Shown: positions 9,949 to 18,361, numbered from the stretch's first letter. The stretch: 64,000 nucleotides of DNA from Celeribacter halophilus (GCF_900114135.1 NZ_FORY01000005.1:124001-188000), one strand, 5' to 3'. Numbers and translations: made by a program. The notes: generated by a model not told the origin, from the letters alone.

Positions 9949-11262
9949 ATGACTGATTTTTCCATGCTCGGCCTCAAGCCGAAGCTTCTCGACGTGCTCA
10001 AAGAAATTGGCATCGAGACCCCGACCCCCATTCAGGCCCGCGCCATTCCCGAAGTGATGAACGGTCGCGACGTGATGGGGCTGGCCCAGACCGGCACCGG
10101 CAAGACGCTGGCATTCGGCCTTCCGCTCATGCACATGGCACTGACCGATGGCACGAAACCGTCGCCAAAGACCGTACGGGCGCTGATTCTCGCACCGACA
10201 CGCGAACTGGTAAACCAGATCGCCGACGGTCTGTTCCCCTTCATCAAGGGGTCGCACCTCAAGCTCAACCGTGTGGTCGGCGGCGTGTCGATCAATGCAC
10301 AGATCAACCGTCTGGACCGTGGCACGGATATTCTTGTCGCCACTCCGGGCCGCCTCATGGATCTGATCGACCGTAAGGCTGTGCGCCTGAACGAGACCTC
10401 CTTTCTGGTGCTCGACGAGGCCGATCAGATGCTCGACATGGGCTTTATCCATGCGCTGCGCAAACTGGTGCCGATGCTGGCGCAAGAACGTCAGACCATG
10501 CTGTTCTCGGCCACCATGTCGAAGCAGATGAGCGAGATTGCCCAAAGCTATCTGACCTCGCCTGTGCGGATCGAAGTTTCCCCTCCGGGCAAAGCTGCGG
10601 ACAAGATTGACCAAGAGGTCCATTTCATCCCGCAACCCGATAAACTGGACAAACTCAAAGAGTTGCTGGCCACGCATAAAGACGAGCTGGCGCTTGTGTT
10701 CTCGCGGACCAAGCACGGGGCCGAACGGATGTCGAAACAGCTGCAAGCCGCAGGTTTTGCAGCGGGGTCCATCCACGGCAACAAATCCCAAGGCCAGCGC
10801 GAGCGCACCTTGAAAGAAGCCAAATCGGGCAAGATCACTGTGCTGGTCGCCACTGATGTGGCCGCGCGCGGGATCGACATTCCGGCGGTGCGTCACGTTT
10901 ATAACTACGAATTGCCGAATGTGCCGGAGAATTTCGTGCACCGGATCGGTCGGACGGCGCGTGCCGGTCGGGATGGCAAAGCCATCGCCTTCTGTTCGCC
11001 CACCGAGCTGGACGATTTCCGCGCGATTGAAAAAGTGATGAAAATCCGCATTCCGATTGCAACGCCTGCTTCGTGGGCCGCTGACGGGATGAAAGCCGAG
11101 CCGAAACCCAAGCCCCAAGGCGGACGTCGCCGCGGTGGTGGCGGGGGCGGCGGTCCGCGTGGTGCCAATTCAGGCAACAAACCGCGCGGCGCCAAACAAG
11201 GCGGTCGTGCCGGAGCGCCCAAAGCTGGCGGGCACCAGCAGCGTCAAAAGCGGCGCGGATAA
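9949..11262 (+). CDS. DEAD-box ATP-dependent RNA helicase (RhlE-type)
   Basis: A 437-residue helicase that unwinds short RNA duplexes in ribosome assembly, mRNA turnover or cold adaptation. Motifs in order: Q motif near 10-30, motif I AQTGTGKT (46-53), PTREL (83-87), TPGR (132-135), DEAD (156-159), SAT (187-189), then ATDVAARGID and HRIGRTARAGR in the second RecA domain. The C-terminal tail of about 60 residues is rich in Gly, Arg and Lys (RGG-like), typical of RNA-binding tails. AAAGGA stands 5-6 bases before ATG 9949. RhlE rather than DeaD is suggested by length and the absence of a DbpA domain. Confidence 0.92.
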   Translation: MTDFSMLGLKPKLLDVLKEIGIETPTPIQARAIPEVMNGRDVMGLAQTGTGKTLAFGLPLMHMALTDGTKPSPKTVRALILAPTRELVNQIADGLFPFIKGSHLKLNRVVGGVSINAQINRLDRGTDILVATPGRLMDLIDRKAVRLNETSFLVLDEADQMLDMGFIHALRKLVPMLAQERQTMLFSATMSKQMSEIAQSYLTSPVRIEVSPPGKAADKIDQEVHFIPQPDKLDKLKELLATHKDELALVFSRTKHGAERMSKQLQAAGFAAGSIHGNKSQGQRERTLKEAKSGKITVLVATDVAARGIDIPAVRHVYNYELPNVPENFVHRIGRTARAGRDGKAIAFCSPTELDDFRAIEKVMKIRIPIATPASWAADGMKAEPKPKPQGGRRRGGGGGGGPRGANSGNKPRGAKQGGRAGAPKAGGHQQRQKRRG

Positions 11263-11266
11263 AACC

Positions 11267-11298
11267 AAAAAAGGCGGCTCCCAAGGCCGCCTTTTCTA
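11267..11298 (+). terminator. Intrinsic terminator of the helicase gene
   Basis: AAAAGGCGGC / GCCGCCTTTT stem with a 7-base loop. Confidence 0.88.
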
Positions 11299-11323
11299 CA
11301 TCTGCAAGAAAGGTATAGACGCG

Positions 11324-11782
11324 TCAGGTGGCTTCGTGTTCGAGATGCAGCTTCATGCTCATCAAGACTTGCTGAAGCTCCAAAGTCTCACGCAGCAGGC
11401 GTTTGGCTTCGTTAAACGTGATGATACCATCTTCAATCGCATCGGAATATTCCGCCATCAACATGGCAAAACGCTGGGACAGGGCCACAACATCCGTGTT
11501 CACGCCGCCTTGTTTCGGAGTCGTATTGCGCGCCGCATCATAGGACAGCGCAATTCCCTTCAGCTCGGCCAATGCGGATGTCACATGCGGATAGCCCGCA
11601 GCCGCCTCCAACTGCGCCACGGCATCAACCGGCATAAAGCGGTCGGAATGCTCTTCGGCGGTGGAATAATAGCGGCCCAGAGTCGCCTTGGACTTTCCGG
11701 TCAAAGCACAGGCGGCCTCAAGCCCCACATCCTTCACCAAAGCCTCGGTGTGTTTCTTCAAATAGTTTCCTGCAGCATTCAT
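11324..11782 (-). CDS. Putative helix-turn-helix DNA-binding protein, 152 aa
   Basis: Residues 15-45 contain a helix-turn-helix-like stretch (LEAACALTGKSKATLGRYYS) of the kind seen in small phage-type regulators. The C-terminal half is helical and ends with a leucine-rich segment (ETLELQQVLMSMKLHLE) that could mediate oligomerisation. I do not recognise a named family. It is transcribed away from the structured RNA candidate and tdk. Three TTCCC words (11825, 11838, 11849), spaced about one helical turn, sit just upstream of its start and could be its own operator. A regulatory role is inferred, not shown. Confidence 0.6.
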   Translation of the reverse strand: MNAAGNYLKKHTEALVKDVGLEAACALTGKSKATLGRYYSTAEEHSDRFMPVDAVAQLEAAAGYPHVTSALAELKGIALSYDAARNTTPKQGGVNTDVVALSQRFAMLMAEYSDAIEDGIITFNEAKRLLRETLELQQVLMSMKLHLEHEAT

Positions 11783-12167
11783 GATGCGTGTCCTTACCCC
11801 TTACAACGCTCCCCACATGGGGAATTCCCAGCGTCATTTCCCATTAATTTCCCGATTTTTGCATGACATACAAGTATATACCTGCTGTTGCGGGCATTAG
11901 AGAGTATTCGATGCTGTAAAGCACCGGATCGGGTGGGAGAGTTTTTACGAGAAGTCAGGTTCTGAGGTCTGTCCCGGCACCCTCATCCCCTTTGCCTTTC
12001 GGCAAACGCCGGACGTGTTTACGAGTTCTTTCTCAACCTCCCACCCGTCAGTTTCCCTATTCGGTTTTCCGCATGCACCACGTCATATGGCCTGAGTTCA
12101 AAACTCTGTGAGGACAGAGGCAAACTCGGCTTGATCCCGACCTGCACAATCTGGCACAGAGCGGTTT
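11783..12167. other. Divergent intergenic region with structured RNA candidate
   Basis: A 385-base region between the HTH gene and tdk. It holds a CCCCACATGGGG inverted repeat and GGGAATTCCC near 11811-11829, the TTCCC repeats, and the long rod-like inverted repeat described as an ncRNA candidate. No protein-coding frame with a ribosome binding site was seen. Confidence 0.5.
11929..12048. ncRNA. Rod-shaped structured RNA candidate (6S-like architecture)
   Basis: A perfect 10-bp closing stem joins CGGGTGGGAG (about 11930) to CTCCCACCCG (about 12038-12047). It extends inward through bulges with GTT/AAC and GAGAA/TTCTC. A large internal bubble follows (about 17 and 15 bases), then an inner stem GTC(C)CGGC / GCCGGAC and an apical hairpin TTTGCC-TTTC-GGCAAA. 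Closing stem, central bubble and apical stem-loop in roughly 120 bases resembles 6S RNA, which binds the RNA polymerase holoenzyme. I see no conserved primary motif that proves it, and a rod is nearly symmetric, so the strand is uncertain. Other structured RNAs or a regulatory leader for tdk are alternatives. Confidence 0.4.
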
Positions 12168-12746
12168 ATGGCAAAACTCTATTTTCAATACTCGACCATG
12201 AACGCGGGGAAATCCACCCTGTTGCTTCAGGCCTCATACAACTACCGCGAACGCGGGATGGAGACCTATCTCATCACCGCGAATCTGGATGATCGCGCGG
12301 GAGAGGGCAGGATCGCCAGCCGGATCGGCATTGGCGACGAGGCTGATACCTTTGACGAGCAAGAGGATATGTTTGCCAAAATCGAGGCCCGCCTCGCTCA
12401 GGGGCCGGTGGCGTGTGTCTTTATTGATGAGGCCCAGTTTCTGACCCGCGATCAGGTCTGGCAACTGGCCCGCGTGGTGGATGATCTGAAAGTGCCGGTG
12501 ATGGCCTATGGTCTGCGCGTGGATTTTCAGGGCAATCTTTTCCCCGGCTCTGCGGCGCTTCTGGCGCTGGCCGACGAGATGCGCGAAGTGCGCACGATTT
12601 GCCATTGCGGGAAAAAGGCGACGATGGTGGTGCGTATGTCGGATACAGGCGAGGTTCTGACCGAAGGCGCACAGGTCGCGATTGGCGGCAATGAGCGCTA
12701 TGTGTCGCTCTGCCGTAAACACTGGCGTGAGGCGATGGGCGAATAG
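12168..12746 (+). CDS. tdk: Thymidine kinase (type II)
   Basis: A 192-residue salvage enzyme that phosphorylates thymidine with ATP to dTMP. The P-loop MNAGKST is at 11-17, the DEAQFL block with the catalytic acid near 85-90, and a zinc-binding lid near the C-terminus (CHCGKKAT and SLCRKHW, four metal ligands). Length equals the family norm. It is a single gene; the helix-turn-helix gene lies divergently upstream, with a structured RNA candidate between. Confidence 0.95.
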   Translation: MAKLYFQYSTMNAGKSTLLLQASYNYRERGMETYLITANLDDRAGEGRIASRIGIGDEADTFDEQEDMFAKIEARLAQGPVACVFIDEAQFLTRDQVWQLARVVDDLKVPVMAYGLRVDFQGNLFPGSAALLALADEMREVRTICHCGKKATMVVRMSDTGEVLTEGAQVAIGGNERYVSLCRKHWREAMGE

Positions 12747-12811
12747 GCCGCATCACGCCAATGCTGACGGGCGGGACCTCGCCCCTCTTCACGTCGCATT
12801 TTCACATCGCA

Positions 12812-12836
12812 TTAAGGTTAATCAGTTTAAGGTTAA
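12812..12836. repeat. Tandem TTAAGGTTAA direct repeat
   Basis: Two perfect copies of the 10-mer TTAAGGTTAA (12812-12821 and 12827-12836), 15 bases apart start to start, lie between the convergent tdk and csaA genes. The second continues as TTAAC. Single copies occur at 204-213 and, inverted, at 18197-18206. Confidence 0.7.
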
Positions 12837-12953
12837 CGCAAAATGAAAGCGCGGGCGCGCGACGATCTGGAAAGACGTGCCGCAGACGCAGCACCGCGCA
12901 ATCCGTGAAAGCGTTGCACGAAATGCCCGCGCCTCATGCTCTTTGTAAAGGCG

Positions 12954-13295
12954 TTAGTGCAGCCGCCCGCCATCCGGCACCGGCAGCCCCGGCTGCGCCA
13001 GAACCACAGCCCCGTCCTGATCCGGAAAGCCCAGAACCAGAACCTCCGACATAAACCGCCCGATCTGACGCGGCGGGAAATTCACCACGGCCATGACCTG
13101 CTGCCCGACCAAGGTTTCCGGCGTATAATGCACGGTGATTTGCGCGGAAGATTTCTTTTCGCCAATCTCCGCCCCGAAATCGATCCAGAGTTTGATCGCA
13201 GGCTTCCGCGCTTCCGGATAAGGCTCCGCGCGGACAATCGTGCCCACGCGAATATCAACCTTCAGAAAGTCGTCAAAACTGATCTCGTCAGCCAT
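12954..13295 (-). CDS. csaA: CsaA-type tRNA-binding domain protein
   Basis: A 113-residue protein consisting of one OB-fold tRNA-binding domain (EMAP-II/Trbp-like), with the family opening [14 protein letters not shown] and the [19 protein letters not shown] core. Bacillus CsaA is a secretion-related chaperone; in Proteobacteria the role is unsettled. The start at 13295 (MADEIS) lies within the last codons of proC (8-base overlap), so it is translated by coupling with proC. A longer upstream start was rejected because it would read from inside proC. Confidence 0.9.
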   Translation of the reverse strand: MADEISFDDFLKVDIRVGTIVRAEPYPEARKPAIKLWIDFGAEIGEKKSSAQITVHYTPETLVGQQVMAVVNFPPRQIGRFMSEVLVLGFPDQDGAVVLAQPGLPVPDGGRLH

Positions 13296-14097
13296 TCGCC
13301 AATTCCTCGTCACGTTCAATCGCGGCTTCAACAGCGCGTTCCATCAGAACCGGAAAGCCGTTTTCCTCATCCATCAACACACGCAATGCCTCGGCGGTCA
13401 CCCCACCGGGCGAGGTCACATTGATGCGCAGTTGTGCCGGACTTTCATCCGAAACCTCCGCCAAATGCCCTGCGCCAGCCACGGTCGCCTTGGCAAGTTG
13501 CAGAGCCATATCGGCAGGAAGACCCGCTTTCTCACCGGCGGCGGCCATTACCTCGATCAGGTGGAACACATAGGCCGGACCACAACCGGAAATCGCCATG
13601 AGCGGACGGATTTGCGCTTCCGTCTCAAGGCGCACCACCAGCCCCACGGCTTGCAACAAGCTTTCGGCCAGGTCGACATCGACCTTCGAGGCTTTGGCAT
13701 TGCCCACAATCCCCGTGATCCCGCGCCCGACGGCGGCTGGTGTGTTGGGCATGGCGCGCACAATCGGGGTTTCTGCGCCCAGAATCTCTTCATAAGTCGC
13801 AATGGTTATTCCCGCAGCCACGGTGAGGAACACGGTCGACCCGTTGCCAAGCTTTTGCAGCGCGGGCAATGCGTCCCCCATCATCTGCGGTTTCACGGCG
13901 AGCAGCACAATCGCCGGATTTTCCGGCAAATCGGCATTCAGGTGCACGCCTGTTGATTTCAGCCAGTCGGAAGGGTGCGGATCGAGCACAGTGACCGACG
14001 CAGGCGGCAGGCCGCCATCGAGCCAGCCTTTGAGCATTGCAGAGCCCATTTTGCCACAGCCCAAGAGCACCAGCCCGCGTGTTTTGAGATCGTCCAT
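13288..14097 (-). CDS. proC: Pyrroline-5-carboxylate reductase
   Basis: A 269-residue enzyme for the last step of proline synthesis, reducing pyrroline-5-carboxylate with NAD(P)H. The N-terminal Rossmann motif is [11 protein letters not shown]. The family signature near the C-terminus ([19 protein letters not shown]) is intact. ATG 14097 has AAAGG 8 bases upstream; a GTG nine bases earlier is too close to that site. It is the middle gene of a ybjN-like, proC, csaA set. Confidence 0.95.
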   Translation of the reverse strand: MDDLKTRGLVLLGCGKMGSAMLKGWLDGGLPPASVTVLDPHPSDWLKSTGVHLNADLPENPAIVLLAVKPQMMGDALPALQKLGNGSTVFLTVAAGITIATYEEILGAETPIVRAMPNTPAAVGRGITGIVGNAKASKVDVDLAESLLQAVGLVVRLETEAQIRPLMAISGCGPAYVFHLIEVMAAAGEKAGLPADMALQLAKATVAGAGHLAEVSDESPAQLRINVTSPGGVTAEALRVLMDEENGFPVLMERAVEAAIERDEELANG

Positions 14098-14207
14098 GAT
14101 CTGCACCTTTCATAGAAATGGAAATGCCCTCTGCGGGCGTCAGAGGGCACTTTACCAATCATATGTGCAGGTGCAATGCAGGGAGCGCCTGCATTTCTGC
14201 AAAGCAC

Positions 14208-14708
14208 TCAGGCGCGACCGTAAGCCTCGCGAATCGCCACATCCATCGCCTCTTCGGGGCTTTGATCGGACCATGCGGTCAGCTGGAAGGCAGGATAAAA
14301 ACGCTCTGCAGCACCGACTGCGGCCCCGATCAAATGGTCCACCTGCTCGGCACCGGCCACCTGCCCGCCGGAGAGAACAAGGCCGTAGCGATAAACCATC
14401 AGCTGTTGCTCCGGCCAGAAGGTAAAGGCACCGGTCCAGATCTGGTCATTGGCGCGGTTGAGCACCTCATAGATCTGCGGCAGCTTGTCTTGCGGCGGCT
14501 CCATTTCGAACGTGCAGATCAGGCGCAGGGTCTCGTCATAGTCGGACCACGCCAGAGTGATCGAATAAGTGCGCCATTGCCCCTCGACCGCCATGGCGAT
14601 CTGGTCGTCAGCAACGCGGTCGAACTCCCAGTCATTGTGTTCACACAGGTGCTCACACAGATCAATCGGGTGAATCTCGGTAGAAAAGCTCTGCTCAATA
14701 AGCGACAT
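14208..14708 (-). CDS. YbjN domain-containing protein
   Basis: A 166-residue acidic protein of the YbjN family (type III secretion chaperone-like fold). The visible family pattern is an N-terminal alpha-beta block (CEHNDWEFDRV), a strand-rich middle (YSITLAWSDYDETLRLICTF), and a NRANDQIWTGAF block. Escherichia YbjN influences stress and motility phenotypes, but no biochemical activity is assigned. It is upstream of proC in the same direction, about 110 bases away, and probably cotranscribed. Confidence 0.85.
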   Translation of the reverse strand: MSLIEQSFSTEIHPIDLCEHLCEHNDWEFDRVADDQIAMAVEGQWRTYSITLAWSDYDETLRLICTFEMEPPQDKLPQIYEVLNRANDQIWTGAFTFWPEQQLMVYRYGLVLSGGQVAGAEQVDHLIGAAVGAAERFYPAFQLTAWSDQSPEEAMDVAIREAYGRA

Positions 14709-14879
14709 ACACGGGCCTCATCTGTTGTGCGTCTCGTGGTGCCTGCAACATCCTCTGCGTGACGTCACGGTGGCGGCCACTAAAACTTGGTGCCTGCTCA
14801 AGGATCGGCGTGTATCTCGCCTTCCCTTACTAGATATGGTGTGACGAAACCGTTGAATCTGTAAAGCGAAATATTCGTG

Positions 14880-14952
14880 TTATCCCCATTAATCGACTTT
14901 GATCCACAGGTTTGCGGGCTTTTCCCCCGCCTTGAAAGCCCCCTGTGGACAA
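14880..14952. promoter_or_regulatory. Cluster of three DnaA-box-like words
   Basis: TTATCCCCA (14880-14888), TGATCCACA (14900-14908) and TGTGGACAA (14944-14952, reverse TTGTCCACA) each differ at one position from TTATCCACA. They lie in a noncoding stretch between ubiK and the ybjN-like gene. Whether DnaA binds is not known. Confidence 0.35.
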
Positions 14953-14954
14953 TA

Positions 14955-14979
14955 AAAAAGCTCCCCGCGGGGAGCTTTT
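14955..14979 (-). terminator. Intrinsic terminator downstream of ubiK
   Basis: Nearly self-complementary AAAAGCTCCCC-GCGGGGAGCTTTT, 27 bases after the ubiK stop. It could act on either strand. Confidence 0.8.
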
Positions 14980-15005
14980 GAGCATGTCGGGCATGATCCG
15001 GAAGA

Positions 15006-15254
15006 TCAGGCCTTTTTCTTGCGCTCCAGAAGATCAAGACGCTTTTTCAACTCTTCGTTCTCTTCGCGTGCCTTTTGCGCCATAGCGCGCACCGCATCGA
15101 ATTCCTCGCGTGTGACAAAGTCCCGATCCGCCAGCCAGCGGTCCATAAGGCTTTTCACCGCAGTTTCCGCCTCGTCCTTGGCGCCTTGAGCCACTCCCAT
15201 GGCGTTGGTCATAAGCTGCGAAATGTCGTCAAGGATCTTGTTGCGGGTTTGCAT
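15006..15254 (-). CDS. ubiK: Ubiquinone accessory factor UbiK (BMFP domain)
   Basis: An 82-residue membrane-fusogenic coiled-coil protein. The N-terminal amphipathic helix carries KILDDISQLMTNAMG. The middle KSLMDRWLADRDFVTREEFDAVR stretch is the family core, and the C-terminus is a charged coiled coil ending KKKA. UbiK assists the soluble ubiquinone-biosynthesis complex with UbiJ. ATG 15254 has GGAGG five bases upstream. The longer frame upstream of it was rejected because it overlaps the promoter region of lgt. Confidence 0.9.
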   Translation of the reverse strand: MQTRNKILDDISQLMTNAMGVAQGAKDEAETAVKSLMDRWLADRDFVTREEFDAVRAMAQKAREENEELKKRLDLLERKKKA

Positions 15255-15358
15255 GTCTGCCTCCGGCGGCGCATTCGTGAATATCTGTGGTCTATATGGG
15301 GCGCGCGGCGACAAATCGCAAGGTTGACTTCCCTGCTTCTCTGACGACAGTTGCGCCC

Positions 15359-16240
15359 ATGTTGACACAGATGCCTGCCGTATTGAATTTCCCCGACCTC
15401 TCGCCCGTGATCTTCGAGATCAACCTCGGGCCGATCCACTTTGCCCTGCACTGGTATGCACTGGCCTATATCGGCGGCTTCCTCATCGGATGGTTCCTGA
15501 TCCTGCGCGCGCTCAAGGCCACACGTCTCTGGCGTGAAAACACACCACCGCTGGACAAAGCCGAGTTCGAAGACCTGCTCACATGGTTGATCCTCGGCGT
15601 GATCTTCGGCGGGCGACTCGGCTATGTGTTGTTTTACAAACCTGCATATTACCTCGCTCACCCCATTGAAATTCCGATGGTCTGGCAAGGCGGCATGGCC
15701 TTTCACGGCGGGTTTCTCGGCGTCGTAATCGCGGCCCTTCTCTGGGGGCGCAAACACCACAAGCCGCTTTTGTCTTTGGGCGACCTGCTGGCGATGGCCA
15801 CACCAACGGGGCTACTGCTCGGACGGATTGCGAACTTCGTCAATGCCGAGCTTTGGGGCAAACCTTGGGACGGACCTTGGGCGGTGATCTTTCCCGGCAT
15901 CGAGGCACAAGCCTGCCAGAATGTCGGACCTTTGTGTGCGCGTCATCCCTCCCAACTCTATGAGGCGGGAATGGAGGGGCTGCTTCTCGGCAGCCTGATC
16001 CTCGCGCTGGTCTGGTTCGGCGGTGCACTCAAACGTCCCGGTTTCATCATGGGGCTGTTCTTTGCGGGTTACGGCGTGTCGCGCTTTGTCGTCGAAATCT
16101 TCCGTCAGGCCGATGCGCAATTCATCACCGAGGCCAACCCGAGCGGCGCGGTCATTCTCGGGCTGCAAATGGGGCAGCTCCTGTCCCTGCCGATGATCCT
16201 GATCGGGCTGTTTTTCATGCTGCGAGCCAAACGCAGATGA
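15359..16240 (+). CDS. lgt: Prolipoprotein diacylglyceryl transferase
   Basis: A 293-residue inner-membrane enzyme that moves diacylglycerol from phosphatidylglycerol to the lipobox cysteine of prolipoproteins. Seven hydrophobic segments are visible. The HGGFLGV motif (catalytic-region His) and the signature GRIANFVNAELWGKP, with its essential Arg and Asn, are intact. I chose ATG 15359; ATG 15371 is also possible because neither has a strong ribosome binding site. The stop overlaps the start of the methyltransferase gene by ATGA. Confidence 0.95.
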   Translation: MLTQMPAVLNFPDLSPVIFEINLGPIHFALHWYALAYIGGFLIGWFLILRALKATRLWRENTPPLDKAEFEDLLTWLILGVIFGGRLGYVLFYKPAYYLAHPIEIPMVWQGGMAFHGGFLGVVIAALLWGRKHHKPLLSLGDLLAMATPTGLLLGRIANFVNAELWGKPWDGPWAVIFPGIEAQACQNVGPLCARHPSQLYEAGMEGLLLGSLILALVWFGGALKRPGFIMGLFFAGYGVSRFVVEIFRQADAQFITEANPSGAVILGLQMGQLLSLPMILIGLFFMLRAKRR

Positions 16241-17331
16241 CGGCACTTGCGGATATTCTCGCCAGACGGATTGCGCAGACGGGCCCGATCTCGCTGGCCG
16301 ATTACATGGCCGAATGCCTGCTGCATCCCGAACACGGCTATTACACCACGCGCGATCCTCTGGGGGCTGCGGGAGATTTCACCACCGCGCCGGAAATCAG
16401 CCAGATGTTCGGAGAGCTTCTGGGCCTCTGCCTCGCGCAAAGCTGGCTGGACCAAGGTGCGCCTGCCCCCTTTGTTCTGGCGGAACTCGGCCCCGGACGC
16501 GGGACGTTGATGGCCGACATCCTGCGTGCAACCAAAGCCGTCCCCGGACTGCATCGCGCCATGCAGGTGCATCTGATCGAGGCCTCTCCGACGTTGCGCA
16601 AACAACAAAATGACAGGCTCTCAGACTATGAGGTAACATGGTGTGACAGCATCTCCGATCTGCCCGACGCGCCTTTGTGGCTGATCGCCAACGAATTTTT
16701 CGACGCGCTGCCGATCCGGCAATTCACCCGCAAGGGAAACGGCTGGGCAGAAACGCAGGTGGGGCTCAAAAACGGCAAGCTCACACTCGGACTGTCCGCG
16801 CCCACTCCGCTCTCAAACCTCTCCTCACGCCTGACGGATACCAAAGAGGGGGACGTGGTCGAGACCTGCCCCGCCGCCGCGCCGATCATCGCGGAGATGT
16901 CGCAGCGCATTACGGCCCATGGCGGGACGGCCATTCTCATCGACTATGGCGACTGGCACTCTCTGGGAGATACGTTTCAGGCGCTGGAAGCGCATCAGAT
17001 GGTTGATCCTCTGGCCCGCCCCGGTCAGGCCGACCTCACCGCGCATGTAGATTTCAAAGCACTGGCCGACGCGGCACGCGCTGCAAACGCCGCCGCCTCA
17101 CGGATGATCCCGCAGGGAATGCTTCTGGCGCGGCTCGGGATCAGCCAACGCGCTGAGGCGCTCGCCAAAAAGTTGAGCGGAAAGGCTCTTGAAACCCACG
17201 CCCGCGCATTTGAGCGGTTGACCTCGCCCGAAGAAATGGGAACCCTTTTCAAAGCGCTGGCCATTGCCCCCAGCACCCACTTGATACCTTCAGGATTTGA
17301 CCCAGAATTCAGCGCGGGAACAAACACATGA
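16237..17331 (+). CDS. MidA/NDUFAF7-family SAM-dependent methyltransferase
   Basis: A 364-residue member of the DUF185 family. NDUFAF7, the mitochondrial relative, symmetrically dimethylates an arginine of complex I subunit NDUFS2. The bacterial protein may act similarly, which is inference. The opening ISLADYMAECLLHPEHGYYTT and the SAM-binding ELGPGRGTLMADI motif are characteristic, as is IANEFFDALPIRQF. ATGA overlaps couple it to lgt upstream and pgeF downstream, so these three genes form one operon. Confidence 0.92.
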   Translation: MTALADILARRIAQTGPISLADYMAECLLHPEHGYYTTRDPLGAAGDFTTAPEISQMFGELLGLCLAQSWLDQGAPAPFVLAELGPGRGTLMADILRATKAVPGLHRAMQVHLIEASPTLRKQQNDRLSDYEVTWCDSISDLPDAPLWLIANEFFDALPIRQFTRKGNGWAETQVGLKNGKLTLGLSAPTPLSNLSSRLTDTKEGDVVETCPAAAPIIAEMSQRITAHGGTAILIDYGDWHSLGDTFQALEAHQMVDPLARPGQADLTAHVDFKALADAARAANAAASRMIPQGMLLARLGISQRAEALAKKLSGKALETHARAFERLTSPEEMGTLFKALAIAPSTHLIPSGFDPEFSAGTNT

Positions 17332-18086
17332 GCCTAGAGATCATCACTTCGGACGCGCTGAAAGATGTGCAACACGGTTTTTTCACCCGCAAAGGCGGCG
17401 CCTCCTCCGGCGTATTTGACGGGCTGAATTGCGGGTTGGGATCGTCCGATCAGGCCGACGTGGTCAAAATCAACCGCGCCCGCGCCGCGCAAGCGCTTGG
17501 CCTCTCGGCAAAAGACCTCTGCTCCGCCCATCAAATCCATTCCGCCGATGTTGTGCGCGTCACCGGTCCGCAAGACAGCACGCCGCCCACATGCGACGCT
17601 CTGGTGACGGATCAGCCCGATCTTGCTCTGGTCATCCTGACCGCCGACTGCCAGCCGGTGCTCTTTGCCGATGCAAAAGCCCGTGTGATCGGTGCAGCAC
17701 ATGCCGGATGGAAAGGCGCAATCGGCGGCATTCTGGAAGCCACACTCGACGAGATGGAAGCCCTTGGCGCAAGCCGCGAGAATATCACCGCGATCATCGG
17801 CCCCTCGATTTCGCAACGCGCGTATGAGGTGGGGCCGGAATTCCTTGACGATTTTCTGGCAGACAGCCCCGACAATGCCCGCTTCTTTGCCAATGGCGAG
17901 GGCGACCGCTATCAGTTCGACCTTCCGGCTTTCGGTCTGCACCGTTTGCGCCAAGCGGGCGTCGGACATGCCGAGTGGACACGGCATTGCACCTATTCGG
18001 ACCCCGCGCGTTTCTATTCCTACCGCCGCTCCGTTCATCGCAAAGAGGCCGATTACGGGCGACTCATCTCTATGATCCGGCTGTAA
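17328..18086 (+). CDS. pgeF: Peptidoglycan editing factor PgeF (YfiH/laccase-like)
   Basis: A 252-residue protein of the former polyphenol-oxidase family. PgeF removes muropeptide errors by amidase action. The metal-site histidine and cysteine motifs are present: SAHQIHSADV, LTADCQPVLFAD and AAHAGWKGA. The terminal YSYRRSVH-type segment is conserved in the family. It is the third gene of the lgt operon (ATGA overlap), which fits a cell-envelope role. Confidence 0.92.
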   Translation: MSLEIITSDALKDVQHGFFTRKGGASSGVFDGLNCGLGSSDQADVVKINRARAAQALGLSAKDLCSAHQIHSADVVRVTGPQDSTPPTCDALVTDQPDLALVILTADCQPVLFADAKARVIGAAHAGWKGAIGGILEATLDEMEALGASRENITAIIGPSISQRAYEVGPEFLDDFLADSPDNARFFANGEGDRYQFDLPAFGLHRLRQAGVGHAEWTRHCTYSDPARFYSYRRSVHRKEADYGRLISMIRL

Positions 18087-18196
18087 GCCCGTCAGGCCGG
18101 AGATTTGATTTCAGGCAGCATTGGGGCGGGCACCTGCCCCAATCTCGCCAGAAAATCTCTCCAAAGCCACGGCGCGATATTGCGATACAGTTAGAA

Positions 18197-18206
18197 TTAA
18201 CCTTAA
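18197..18206 (-). repeat. Single inverted copy of the TTAAGGTTAA motif
   Basis: The plus strand reads TTAACCTTAA inside the AATTAACCTTAATT context, about 155 bases upstream of the 46-aa gene. Confidence 0.6.
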
Positions 18207-18361
18207 TTTTCTGGCCATTGACCGATTTTGACCACAAGGACAAATTTCATCCCGCGAGGCGCGGAAATCTCCCCATTCCCACACACTGAACGCCTCACTT
18301 TCGCCGAAGCCGGAAGGCATAGTGGTCTCAAGATCGAAACAAGTGTCCGAGGGGGACCGCC

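Noticed and set aside
12761-13054. A 97-codon plus-strand frame after tdk
   Set aside because: It overlaps csaA antisense, lacks a ribosome binding site and has a low-complexity Pro/Ala end.
14798-15037. A 79-codon minus-strand frame between ubiK and the ybjN-like gene
   Set aside because: It crosses the ubiK terminator and the end of ubiK; no ribosome binding site or recognisable domain.
18121-18142. TTGGGGC / GCCCCAA hairpin after pgeF
   Set aside because: It is not followed by a T-run, so I did not call it an intrinsic terminator.
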